From: Promethearchaeota archaeon
Lineage (GTDB): Archaea; Asgardarchaeota; Lokiarchaeia; Sigynarchaeales; SOKP01
NCBI GenBank assembly: GCA_014730295.1
Contig: WJIN01000477.1
Location: forward strand, 1 to 8,359
DNA: 8,359 nt
Direction: 5' to 3'
Below, piece after piece: positions 1 through 4,933 of this stretch. The notes beneath the pieces are model-generated. The model saw only the letters and a program-made list of their open reading frames with translations, did not search any database and was not told the DNA's origin. Within the stretch, counting starts at the first letter, position 1; each line of letters begins with the position of its first letter. The position numbers and the translations under genes were made by a program.

Positions 1-307
1 CACGCTCGGATAACTTTCGATTTCCTCTCTTTCCGCACTTTGCACAAGTCTGCGTGGTGTAGGATTCGTCACTTCTTATTACTCTTTTACCTCTTTTTCG
101 TGCTTTATAGGTAAACAATTCGACAAACCTTCCCAACGAGCCCGTGTTTTGTATGGAATGGTTCAGAGTTTTATTTGCCTTAATTTGTTTAGGAGATTTA
201 GTGGGTTCTTTCTTTCGTGTCATCTCTTTTGACTTAATTGCACTTTTTAATCTCCTCTCAATTAGTCTATAGAAACTTATATATTTAAAAGCAAGTAGTC
301 CCTTCAA
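1..307 (-). pseudogene. tnpB: TnpB-family (IS200/IS605 OrfB) transposon nuclease fragment, 5' truncated and cut by window edge
   Basis: Translating the minus strand from 307 towards 1 gives about 102 residues typical of the C-terminal half of TnpB. The pieces are FYRLIERRLKSA, then TLNHSIQNTGSLGRFVELF, then YKARKRGKRVIRSDESYTTQ, followed at once by CAKCG, the first CxxC of the zinc finger; the ESYTT-CxxC run is the RuvC-III/zinc-ribbon region of the family. The second half of the zinc finger would lie beyond position 1. A TAA at 308-310 ends the frame upstream, so the N-terminal two thirds of a normal ~400-residue protein (including the first RuvC Asp) is absent. The only starts are TTG at 307 or ATG at 223, both inside the conserved domain. 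I read it as a decayed remnant; a recent frameshift at its left edge cannot be excluded because the continuation is not visible. Family assignment is confident, functional status is not. Confidence 0.75.
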
Positions 308-324
308 TTAGTAAAACATACTCT

Positions 325-366
325 GCGAAATTGATCCTCCCCCTAAAGGAAGAGGACTTCTTTCGC
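325..366. repeat. Imperfect hairpin between TnpB remnant and next gene
   Basis: GCGAAA (325-330) pairs with TTTCGC (361-366). Inside, TCCTCCCCC (335-343) faces GGAAGAGGA (348-356) around a TAAA loop. As minus-strand RNA or single-stranded DNA the inner nine pairs are complete if two G-U pairs are allowed; on the plus strand two pairs are lost. The position just upstream (5') of the TnpB remnant, in its reading direction, fits a subterminal hairpin at an IS200/IS605 left end. It could equally be an unrelated structure upstream of the molybdoenzyme gene. Confidence 0.45.
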
Positions 367-383
367 AATTTGTTAAAAATTGG

Positions 384-415
384 TTTATAATCTAAAAACA
401 TAAGATTTAGATTAT
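384..415 (+). promoter_or_regulatory. TATA-like promoter overlapped by a perfect 10-bp inverted repeat
   Basis: ATAATCTAAA (387-396) and TTTAGATTAT (406-415) are exact reverse complements separated by nine bases. The left arm overlaps the TATA-like TTTATAAT (384-391), which lies about 47 bases before the ATG at 435. Transcription would then start near 412-418 and give a ~20-base leader. A dyad covering the TATA box is what an archaeal repressor site looks like; as RNA it would be a hairpin. The factor is unknown. Confidence 0.5.
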
Positions 416-434
416 GCTGACTGCTCAATAGCTT

Positions 435-1037
435 ATGGAGGATAATTCAGAAAAGAAGAATAGATCACGATTGCCACCCGGACAACATGTCATTGATAGA
501 TTCCCGGTCTTACAAAAAGGTAGAGTTGCACATATCCAGAGAGAAAACTATACATTACAACTCACAGGAGAAGTAGAAAATCGAAAGGAATTCAGCTTGG
601 ACGAGTTACGAGATTTAATAGATACAAAAATAACAGCCGACATTCATTGTGTCACTTCCTGGTCAAAATTCGATACGGAATGGGAAGGAATTTCATTTAC
701 CAAGCTTTTAGAACTAGTCAAACCAAAAGGTACCGCTCATTTCGTGGAATTTTTATGTGCTGATGGAGGGTTTACGACCACCGTTCCTATTGAAAAAATC
801 AAATCCCAAAACGCGCTTTTAGCGCTGAAGTATGATGGTGTAGCACTGGGGGATAAACATGGAGGACCTGTTCGCGCGGTAATACCTGAGTTATATTTTT
901 ATAAAAGCGCAAAATGGGTTAGGAGAATTAGCTTTCTTGAAGAGGATCGCCTTGGATACTGGGAAAAAGGAGGATATTCAAATAAAGCTGATCCGTGGAA
1001 AGAACAGAGGTATCGTTCTGATGATAAAAAAGGATAA
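435..1037 (+). CDS. Sulfite-oxidase-like molybdopterin-dependent oxidoreductase (single Mo-cofactor domain)
   Basis: The 200-residue protein is one oxidoreductase molybdopterin-binding domain (sulfite oxidase / YedY-like fold, Pfam PF00174). Residues 14-20 read LPPGQHV, the usual opening of the short prokaryotic form. DIHCVTSWSKFDTEWEGISF (about 70-89) contains the conserved Cys that ligates molybdenum. HGGPVRAVIPELYFYKSAKW (about 144-163) and GYWEKGGYSNKADPWKEQRY (about 174-193) are the characteristic closing motifs. There is no signal peptide, Tat motif, haem domain or membrane segment, so it should be cytoplasmic; the electron partner and substrate are unknown. The start is the first ATG after an in-frame TAG at 429-431. 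No ribosome site precedes it, consistent with a short leader. It stands alone, flanked by transposon debris. Family is confident; true sulfite oxidation is not implied. Confidence 0.9.
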   Translation: MEDNSEKKNRSRLPPGQHVIDRFPVLQKGRVAHIQRENYTLQLTGEVENRKEFSLDELRDLIDTKITADIHCVTSWSKFDTEWEGISFTKLLELVKPKGTAHFVEFLCADGGFTTTVPIEKIKSQNALLALKYDGVALGDKHGGPVRAVIPELYFYKSAKWVRRISFLEEDRLGYWEKGGYSNKADPWKEQRYRSDDKKG

Positions 1038-1045
1038 GAGTAGGT

Positions 1046-1252
1046 TTAATCATACGACACTAAATAGGTATATTTGGTTAAATCAAACGCATCCAATTTT
1101 ACACCATTTCCGTTATTCTCATGGATACCATAACCATTTCCATTCAAATGAATGGGCATTTTTACTACTATTTTCTCATCATTCAAATATAGGTTATTAT
1201 AAAAAACTTCTTTGTTTTTGTCGAAGTCCAAAAATTTATTAATTCTGTGCAT
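1046..1252 (-). CDS. Small hypothetical protein (68 aa), paralogue of the broken ORF at 1747-1922
   Basis: I do not recognise the family. The 68-residue product has no cysteines, signal peptide or membrane segment and is rich in Asn and Gly in its middle (HLNGNGYGIHENNGNG). The case for a real gene is that a diverged second copy exists about 500 bp away on the same strand. NKFLDFDKNKEVF here matches DKFIDFDKRKGLF there, and VKLDAFDLTKYTYLVSYD matches VKIEEFTLTNTYLMHY, both immediately before the stop. The ATG at 1252 aligns to within three codons of the other copy's ATG. No clear ribosome site is present and the gene converges on the molybdoenzyme gene with eight bases between their ends. It could be a surviving copy, a truncated one, or itself decaying. 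Confidence 0.4.
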   Translation of the reverse strand: MHRINKFLDFDKNKEVFYNNLYLNDEKIVVKMPIHLNGNGYGIHENNGNGVKLDAFDLTKYTYLVSYD

Positions 1253-1491
1253 ATTCGTATTAATATACTTTTTCTTTGTTTTAATAATTCGAAGTCATCT
1301 CTACTTTTTGTATAGAAATTAGAATTGTTCAAAAAAAGAGTTCTGTTTATATTTTATATCATATATATATTCTATATAGAGTAAAAACACTAAAATATAG
1401 TTGTATTTACAACTTAAGAAAATTTAAGAAATAGCCCTTAAGTATTTTAAAACCTTCTTAAAATGTAAAAACAGTAAGAAAGTAGTTGCGG
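1253..1491. other. Very AT-rich intergenic stretch with short palindromes
   Basis: No gene is seen. AGTTGTA-TT-TACAACT (1399-1414) is a perfect seven-base-pair hairpin, and TCTATATAGA (1371-1380) is self-complementary. The latter sequence with a following G (TCTATATAGAG) recurs at 1694-1704. TATA-like runs at 1258-1272 and 1350-1380 could serve the small minus-strand ORF at 1046-1252, but nothing singles one out. Confidence 0.5.
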
Positions 1492-1629
1492 TCTAATAAA
1501 GCCTTGCGCTATATTAGATCCCTTCAATTAAGAGGGTGCAATAAGGCCCATACTGGCACCTAAGCCCCAGTCGGAAGCCTCTATTGCGAGTTCCTTTCCT
1601 GTAAGAGGGTTGTTCTTTCGGAAATTTTC
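1492..1629 (-). mobile_element. Possible right-end remnant of an IS200/IS605-type element (TnpB tail plus subterminal hairpin)
   Basis: This island is clearly less AT-rich than its surroundings. On the minus strand an open frame (1629 to stop at 1528-1530) encodes 33 residues including NPLTGKELAIEASDWGLGAS and then the stop, which resembles the variable tail of a transposase. Directly after the stop comes a hairpin: TCTAATA (1492-1498), A, AGC (1500-1502), five-base loop, GCT (1508-1510), A, TATTAGA (1512-1518), that is ten pairs with one A-A mismatch. A TnpB tail followed by a bulged hairpin is the right-end layout of IS200/IS605 elements and the region where their guide (omega) RNA is encoded. 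The sequence TAATTGAAGGGA occurs here (minus strand) and also just upstream of the TnpB remnant near 299-310. The rest of tnpB is not found to the right. Alternative: a structured non-coding RNA or MITE. Confidence 0.4.
1529..1610. repeat. Pair of 9-bp direct repeats TAAGAGGGT
   Basis: TAAGAGGGT occurs at 1529-1537 and again at 1602-1610, in the same orientation, bracketing the least AT-rich part of the element remnant. On the minus strand it reads ACCCTCTTA, and the second occurrence carries the stop codon of the tail frame. It may be chance, or a structural element of the remnant. Confidence 0.35.
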
Positions 1630-1684
1630 TAATTAAAATATGGAAAAACTATGTTATAAAAATTATCTATTGAATAATAAGACA

Positions 1685-1702
1685 CTATATAGATCTATAT
1701 AG
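1685..1702. repeat. Perfect 18-bp palindrome
   Basis: CTATATAGATCTATATAG is exactly self-complementary. Its right half with two following bases, TCTATATAGAG, also occurs at 1371-1381. The two sites lie on either side of the element remnant at 1492-1629. Low sequence complexity makes chance possible. Confidence 0.4.
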
Positions 1703-1746
1703 AGGAAAGAGAAATCAAAAAAGAACAGGAAAAATAAATAATTATC

Positions 1747-1922
1747 TCAATAATGCATGAGATAGGTATTGGTAAGGGTAAATTCTTCGATTTTAACATC
1801 GAGCGGATTTGACGCATAACCTTCATATTTCAATCTTCTTTATGAAGCTATATTCTATGTCTTGCTTAAAAATCACTAGAAAATAATCCTTTACGCTTAT
1901 CAAAATCAATAAATTTATCCAT
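1747..1922 (-). pseudogene. Broken paralogue of the small protein at 1046-1252
   Basis: A ribosome site GAGGTGGT lies just before an ATG at 1922, which reads MDKFIDFDKRKGLFSSDF and then hits TAA at 1866-1868. In a different frame, 1827 to a stop at 1747-1749 reads YEGYASNPLDVKIEEFTL and continues TNTYLMHY. The first part matches residues 5-17 and the second part matches the C-terminal third of the 68-residue ORF at 1046-1252, with both proteins ending at the same place. The intervening bases contain stops in both frames, so at least one frameshift and one stop have accumulated. The preceding broken gene (1960-2176) ends 38 bases upstream on the same strand, so the two may once have formed an operon. 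Function unknown. Confidence 0.55.
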
Positions 1923-1959
1923 ACTACCACCTCATATATTTTTTTATACTCCTCTCTAT

Positions 1960-2176
1960 TTAATTTGGGAAGGGTTGATTAATTTCTAATTTTCTTTTTA
2001 ATTTTTGGTTTAATTTTTCATATAGTTTTTGCTCAATTTTAATATTAAATATTGCTCCAAATATTATTTGAAATAAAATTTAGTATTGATTTAAGTATCC
2101 CTTCTATTTCTTTGTTAGAACTCAGACATTCGCTGCTAAAGATAGATCAAAAATGGTCAAATTTCTCGGTAGCCAT
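1960..2176 (-). pseudogene. Broken gene of unknown function with intact ribosome site
   Basis: The sequence AAAGGTGAT lies two bases before an ATG at 2176, an excellent archaeal translation start. The frame reads MATEKFDHF, then a TGA at 2147-2149. Reading through gives SIFSSECLSSNKEIEGIL and KSILNFISNNIW before another stop near 2050. A shifted frame then continues with IEQKLYEKLNQKLKRKLEI (charged and helical) and ends at TAA, 1960-1962. One stop plus one frameshift would restore a protein of roughly 70 residues. I do not recognise it; a small regulator is possible because of the palindrome upstream, but that is inference. A 77-residue frame on the opposite strand across this region is low-complexity and not believed. 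Confidence 0.45.
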
Positions 2177-2262
2177 TTATCACCTTTTTTATATTTTTTT
2201 AAGTATATTATATTATAAGGTCTTCATATATATAAGTGTTTCCATGGCTATACTGTATAGCC
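2177..2262 (-). promoter_or_regulatory. Promoter region of the broken gene, with 17-bp palindromic candidate operator
   Basis: GGCTATACTGTATAGCC (2246-2262) is a perfect dyad of two seven-base arms around CTG, a form typical of a dimeric regulator site. Going downstream on the minus strand there follow TATA-like runs (TTATATATATG near 2227-2237 and TATAATATAATATAC near 2205-2219) and then the GGTGAT ribosome site at 2179-2184. The order operator, TATA box, ribosome site, start codon is consistent although the gene itself is broken. Confidence 0.45.
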
Positions 2263-2345
2263 GATATAACTTGTGTGAAATTTAAAATTTCTGCCATCAA
2301 AAATGAAAAAAATCCACATTGGGTGATATTAAGAACAAAACTAAC

Positions 2346-2382
2346 CCAAAAAAGAACGAAAGAATAACGATTCAAAAAATAA
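2346..2382 (-). terminator. T-tract terminator of the nucleotidyltransferase gene
   Basis: On the minus strand two T runs (TTATTTTTTG near 2373-2382 and TTCTTTTTTGGG near 2344-2355) begin about 30 bases after the stop codon of the gene that ends at 2410. A third run lies at about 2302-2312. Oligo-T without a stem is the usual archaeal intrinsic signal. Confidence 0.45.
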
Positions 2383-2409
2383 GCAAACAGGATCTTTTGG
2401 TTTCAGTAA

Positions 2410-3471
2410 TTAAGAAATAAGGATCATCTTGTCCGTTTTCTCATTTCCTAACAAAACGCGGTAATATGCTTCCTGATCCTTATAAATGACTTTCTCTAAT
2501 TTCCCTTCCGCCATAACCAATTCTCCTTCTTTTGCATGCTCACAAAACCTCCCACGGTATGAATTTATGGTTCTTATCAACTCAAGATCGAGCTCATCTA
2601 GGTAAATATCCTTCTGTGTTAAGGATAAATTGAGAATTCGGAGTACATTCAATTGATAGCTTGCAGGTGTGAATATGGAATCACTTGCTTCGGATATTTC
2701 TGCCATCAAGCGTATTCGCCCTAAGTTTTTATATTGGTTATCAATGTAAGAGTCTTCCCAATCTTTAGGGCTCTTAATATAGCGAATGAAAAATTCAGTT
2801 CCTCTATAGAATCCTTGGTGAAGTTTTCTTCGCTCGCTTTTCATAAAGTCGTTGAAAGATACACCAGAACCTCCCGCACGGAACTTATAATGCGATTTGT
2901 ATTCATCAAACGTATATCGACGGCATCCGTTCTCACCCTCATAGATAGCTGGTAAAGTTTTTTGAAAGTTTTGACTTGTGTCTGTACCGTAAATTACAAG
3001 ATCAATATCAGATTCCTCTTTATTTAAGTCAATCATCTGCGAACCAGTGATGCCTATGGAGTCCGGAGCAAGGTTCCCTTCTTCTATTAATAGCATGCAA
3101 AGATCATAGGAATCCTTCTCAATTCCTTCAAGATTCGATCTGCCCTTTAAGCGATTAAGATATTCTCGGGGGGTATAGACCTTCTTGATATCAGACTTCT
3201 TTACACCCTGTATTTGCATATCGAACTGCTTAGAAAAAAAAAGATACTGCGGATAATACTGTGTTAAAAATTTGTAGCGTTCTTCAATATCATAAATCTT
3301 TTTATAACGGATATTATCTCTTTGTCTATCACCTTCGGGATCTGGATGAAATCGCACAAAGGAAATAATACGATCCTTCGGATGTCGTAAGCCTTTCACG
3401 TCAAAAAATAGATTATCTCTTTTCGTTTGAAGATAATCCCCTTCGATTGCATTCACTTCCGGGATTTCCAT
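2410..3471 (-). CDS. Predicted archaeal nucleotidyltransferase (COG1665-like)
   Basis: A 353-residue cytoplasmic protein counted from ATG at 3471. The N-terminal part has the FDVKGLRHPKDRIISFVRF block and PDPEGDRQRDNIRYKK, which I associate with an archaeal family of predicted nucleotidyltransferases. The central part has GITGSQMIDLNKEESDIDLV (residues about 140-159), the hallmark GS...D-x-D of the polymerase-beta-like nucleotidyltransferase fold; G-S lies at about 143-144 and the metal-binding Asp pair at about 155 and 157. The C-terminal ~190 residues are conserved-looking but unassigned. Substrate is unknown. The reading frame extends to a TTG at 3495, but ATG 3471 is preferred because a TATA-like box lies ~26 bases upstream, giving a leaderless mRNA. 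It stands alone, downstream of the zinc-ribbon gene but separated by a terminator. Confidence 0.85.
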   Translation of the reverse strand: MEIPEVNAIEGDYLQTKRDNLFFDVKGLRHPKDRIISFVRFHPDPEGDRQRDNIRYKKIYDIEERYKFLTQYYPQYLFFSKQFDMQIQGVKKSDIKKVYTPREYLNRLKGRSNLEGIEKDSYDLCMLLIEEGNLAPDSIGITGSQMIDLNKEESDIDLVIYGTDTSQNFQKTLPAIYEGENGCRRYTFDEYKSHYKFRAGGSGVSFNDFMKSERRKLHQGFYRGTEFFIRYIKSPKDWEDSYIDNQYKNLGRIRLMAEISEASDSIFTPASYQLNVLRILNLSLTQKDIYLDELDLELIRTINSYRGRFCEHAKEGELVMAEGKLEKVIYKDQEAYYRVLLGNEKTDKMILIS

Positions 3472-3490
3472 TAGGATAATATAATATTGA

Positions 3491-3505
3491 ATCAAATAAA
3501 TTGAT
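3491..3505 (-). promoter_or_regulatory. TATA-like box inside a small inverted repeat, leaderless promoter
   Basis: On the minus strand TTTATTTG (3493-3500) is centred about 26 bases before the ATG at 3471, the spacing expected if transcription begins at the start codon. It is flanked by ATCAA (3491-3495) and TTGAT (3501-3505), exact reverse complements. No ribosome site is present, consistent with leaderless translation. Confidence 0.45.
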
Positions 3506-3512
3506 GGTGGCT

Positions 3513-3532
3513 AATAAGAAGAAAAAGAAAAT
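3513..3532 (-). terminator. Pyrimidine/T-rich terminator after the zinc-ribbon gene
   Basis: The minus strand reads TTTTCTTTTTCTTCTTATT here, about 26-45 bases past the stop codon at 3558 and just before the promoter of the next gene. This is a typical archaeal T-rich termination signal. Confidence 0.45.
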
Positions 3533-3557
3533 ATGGAATAAATAATTTGAAGTTTGT

Positions 3558-3749
3558 TCATTTTCTTACCATTTGGGAACCGCAATTTGGACACTTTTGC
3601 TGAGAGCATGGAATGCCCGCCTGATGTGGGGCAGTTTTTCCACAACTAGGGCAAACACATTCCCCTCCAGGACCTGCGGCTTTAGGACCCCCTCCTCTTC
3701 CTCTTCCTCCTCCTTGAGGTGGACCACGACCACCGCCTCTTCTACTCAT
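3558..3749 (-). CDS. Small Gly/Arg-rich zinc-ribbon protein (63 aa)
   Basis: Residues 2-29 are Gly, Arg and Pro (RG-rich, disordered, basic). Residues 31-56 form a compact metal site: Cys at 31, 33 and 36 (CVCPSCG), then PHQAGIPC (Cys48) and QKCPNCG (Cys53 and 56), giving two CPxCG knuckles. Small proteins with the PHQ-x-G-(I/V)-P-C core and a glycine-rich leader are common in anaerobic archaea and bacteria, often near redox or Fe-S/NifX-type genes; their role is not established. An RNA-binding role would fit an RG tail plus zinc ribbon but is inference. The ribosome site GAGGCGAT lies ~7 bases before the ATG. The Gly/Arg codons make the gene a local GC peak, which explains the anomaly without lateral transfer. 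The opposite-strand frame here is a shadow. Confidence 0.8.
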   Translation of the reverse strand: MSRRGGGRGPPQGGGRGRGGGPKAAGPGGECVCPSCGKTAPHQAGIPCSQQKCPNCGSQMVRK

Positions 3750-3764
3750 TTTTAATATCGCCTC

Positions 3765-3800
3765 TCTTGTTGTATTTATGTAAGTTCCAATATATGAATA
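3765..3800 (-). promoter_or_regulatory. Promoter of the zinc-ribbon gene
   Basis: On the minus strand TTCATATATTGG (3789-3800) is a TATA-like box; a start ~25 bases on, near 3765, would leave a short leader carrying GAGGCGAT before the ATG at 3749. GAATA-TT-TATTC (3796-3807) is a small dyad at its upstream edge. Confidence 0.4.
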
Positions 3801-3806
3801 TTTATT

Positions 3807-3841
3807 CGAAAAATAAAAGGTTTAGGTTAAAAACTATAAAA
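3807..3841 (-). terminator. T-tract terminators after mptA
   Basis: The minus strand has TTTTATAGTTTTTAACC (3825-3841) and CCTTTTATTTTTCG (3807-3820), beginning ~38 bases after the mptA stop at 3879. They separate mptA from the promoter of the zinc-ribbon gene. Confidence 0.45.
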
Positions 3842-3878
3842 TGACTTAGATGAGAAGGGAGTGTTTCCAAAAATTCAG

Positions 3879-4835
3879 CTATTTTATCCTGAGTTTAGAA
3901 TAAAGTTCTCCGACTGTCGTTTTCATCTCAGCATAAACGTTATGCGGATGTATTGATTCAAAGCTTTCGATTTTAAACCTAATTTTAAATTTATTTTGTA
4001 AATTGGGGAAATCTCGTCGAACAAAATTACGGGCCATTTCCCGTATAACATCTTCTGAGAACAACGGCTTTAGATGGGCCCCCCGTACAAGCTCAGCTTC
4101 TTCGGGCCGTTTCAAAACCGATTGGATCCTCCCAGACATACTCTCCTCGATAACATCGATTAATTCCAAGACATCGATTTTATGACTGTCTAAATCATTA
4201 ATTTGGAGTATAATGGTTCCCTTTGATCTTTGATTATGTGAGGAGAATGGGAGAATATTAACTAGTTTTCTGACATCTTCCTCTGATATATTAATATCCT
4301 TACGTGTTCGTATGACTTCCTCGGCAAATTCCTGACTCATTTCCTTCGCACAAGGGCATACGGTCATTCCAACTGCGGACGCTCCGATAAAATAATTGAA
4401 TTCGATCTCTCCGTTGTTCTTTTTGTTGGCCGTGGTACAAGAGCTTATATCATAGGATTTTTGAATATTGCCGTGAGAATTTTCTCGTACTTGAACAACA
4501 ATTTTACCTTCAAGCTTCACCTCTACTTTAGAAGTATATGGATGACGTTCCAATAGTTTTTTAACGATGCGGTCCCCCACTCGTTCAATAGTTGGAGTTG
4601 GTTTTATTATAACTTCATTTATTACCTCTTCAATCGTTTCCGAAGTCCGAGACATATGAATTCCTCGTTGTTCAGCGGGTAGAGAAATGAGAGCGGAAAT
4701 ATTTGGATAAAATGAGTACCTCTTATTTTCTTGTACAATTTCTACCTTTTTTTCCACATTCACAATACCTACTTTATCTATGGGGAGACTAAATTCCGAT
4801 TCAGAATTTTGGAGGTCTTTTTTAAATTGATAAAT
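3879..4835 (-). CDS. mptA: GTP cyclohydrolase MptA (type IB / FolE2 family)
   Basis: The Fe(II)-dependent archaeal enzyme converts GTP to 7,8-dihydroneopterin 2',3'-cyclic phosphate, first step of (methano)pterin synthesis; the type IB family can also feed 7-deazaguanine tRNA bases. Numbering from GTG 4763, family signatures are AEQRGIHMSR (30-39), VGMTVCPCA with the Cys pair 136/138, SSHNQRSKG (174-182) and ESFESIHPHN (266-275). From that GTG the protein has 294 residues but lacks the first conserved strand. In-frame codons upstream encode SLPIDKVGIVNVEKKVEI, which matches the family opening (compare the LPI/VGI element of bacterial FolE2). No ATG, GTG or TTG precedes it before a TGA at about 4842-4844. 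The only plausible start is ATT at 4833-4835, six bases after GGTGA, giving 318 residues. GTG 4763 remains the conservative alternative. It is divergent from the Fo operon. Family assignment is very secure; the start is not. Confidence 0.92.
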   Translation of the reverse strand: MYQFKKDLQNSESEFSLPIDKVGIVNVEKKVEIVQENKRYSFYPNISALISLPAEQRGIHMSRTSETIEEVINEVIIKPTPTIERVGDRIVKKLLERHPYTSKVEVKLEGKIVVQVRENSHGNIQKSYDISSCTTANKKNNGEIEFNYFIGASAVGMTVCPCAKEMSQEFAEEVIRTRKDINISEEDVRKLVNILPFSSHNQRSKGTIILQINDLDSHKIDVLELIDVIEESMSGRIQSVLKRPEEAELVRGAHLKPLFSEDVIREMARNFVRRDFPNLQNKFKIRFKIESFESIHPHNVYAEMKTTVGELYSKLRIK

Positions 4836-4840
4836 ATTTC

Positions 4841-4854
4841 TTCACCGAAGTGAA
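4841..4854 (-). promoter_or_regulatory. C(UUCG)G hairpin holding the mptA ribosome site
   Basis: The minus strand reads TTCAC-TTCG-GTGAA: five base pairs closing a UUCG tetraloop with the canonical stabilising C-G pair. The 3' arm plus the last loop base contains GGTGA (4842-4846), the probable ribosome site for the ATT start at 4835. If transcribed, the hairpin would mask the site. Whether it lies within the leader depends on the transcription start: the TATA-like run at 4861-4876 would place it near 4841, one further up (4877-4889) nearer 4855. Confidence 0.45.
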
Positions 4855-4860
4855 AATTTC

Positions 4861-4915
4861 AATATATTATAATTTACTATGTAATATAGTGTTCATTTTA
4901 AGAAATAATTTAACA
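4861..4915. promoter_or_regulatory. Divergent promoter region between mptA and the amidohydrolase-arfC-cofG-cofH operon
   Basis: The run ATATATTATAAT (4862-4873) can act as a TATA box on either strand. ACTAT-GTAAT-ATAGT (4876-4890) is a perfect dyad in the middle of the region and a candidate operator for joint control of both directions. TTTTAAGAAATAATTTAAC (4896-4914) offers a second TATA-like element for the plus strand. The regulator is unknown; no regulator gene lies next to it in the window. Confidence 0.45.
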
Positions 4916-4933
4916 AAACAAGTGAATAATTCT

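Noticed and set aside
937..1242. 101-residue plus-strand ORF overlapping the end of the molybdoenzyme gene
   Set aside because: It starts inside a secure gene in another frame, has odd His/Tyr-rich composition, and lies opposite the small ORF supported by a paralogue.
2052..2285. 77-residue plus-strand ORF rich in Ile, Leu, Tyr and Phe
   Set aside because: It is low-complexity and lies opposite a broken minus-strand gene that has a good ribosome site; no start signal supports it.
1253..2400. CRISPR array, tRNA or rRNA gene in the long non-coding stretch
   Set aside because: No regularly spaced repeats and no cloverleaf or conserved rRNA blocks were seen; the only structured island is the element-like remnant at 1492-1629.
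3472..3495. Longer nucleotidyltransferase from TTG 3495
   Set aside because: The eight extra residues (MIQYYIIL) come from AT-rich promoter sequence and the TATA-like box is correctly placed for ATG 3471.
3558..3749. Local GC peak as a sign of lateral transfer
   Set aside because: The composition follows from Gly, Arg and Pro codons required by the protein.
3573..3755. 60-residue plus-strand ORF rich in Ser and Thr
   Set aside because: It is the antisense shadow of the Gly/Arg-rich zinc-ribbon gene.
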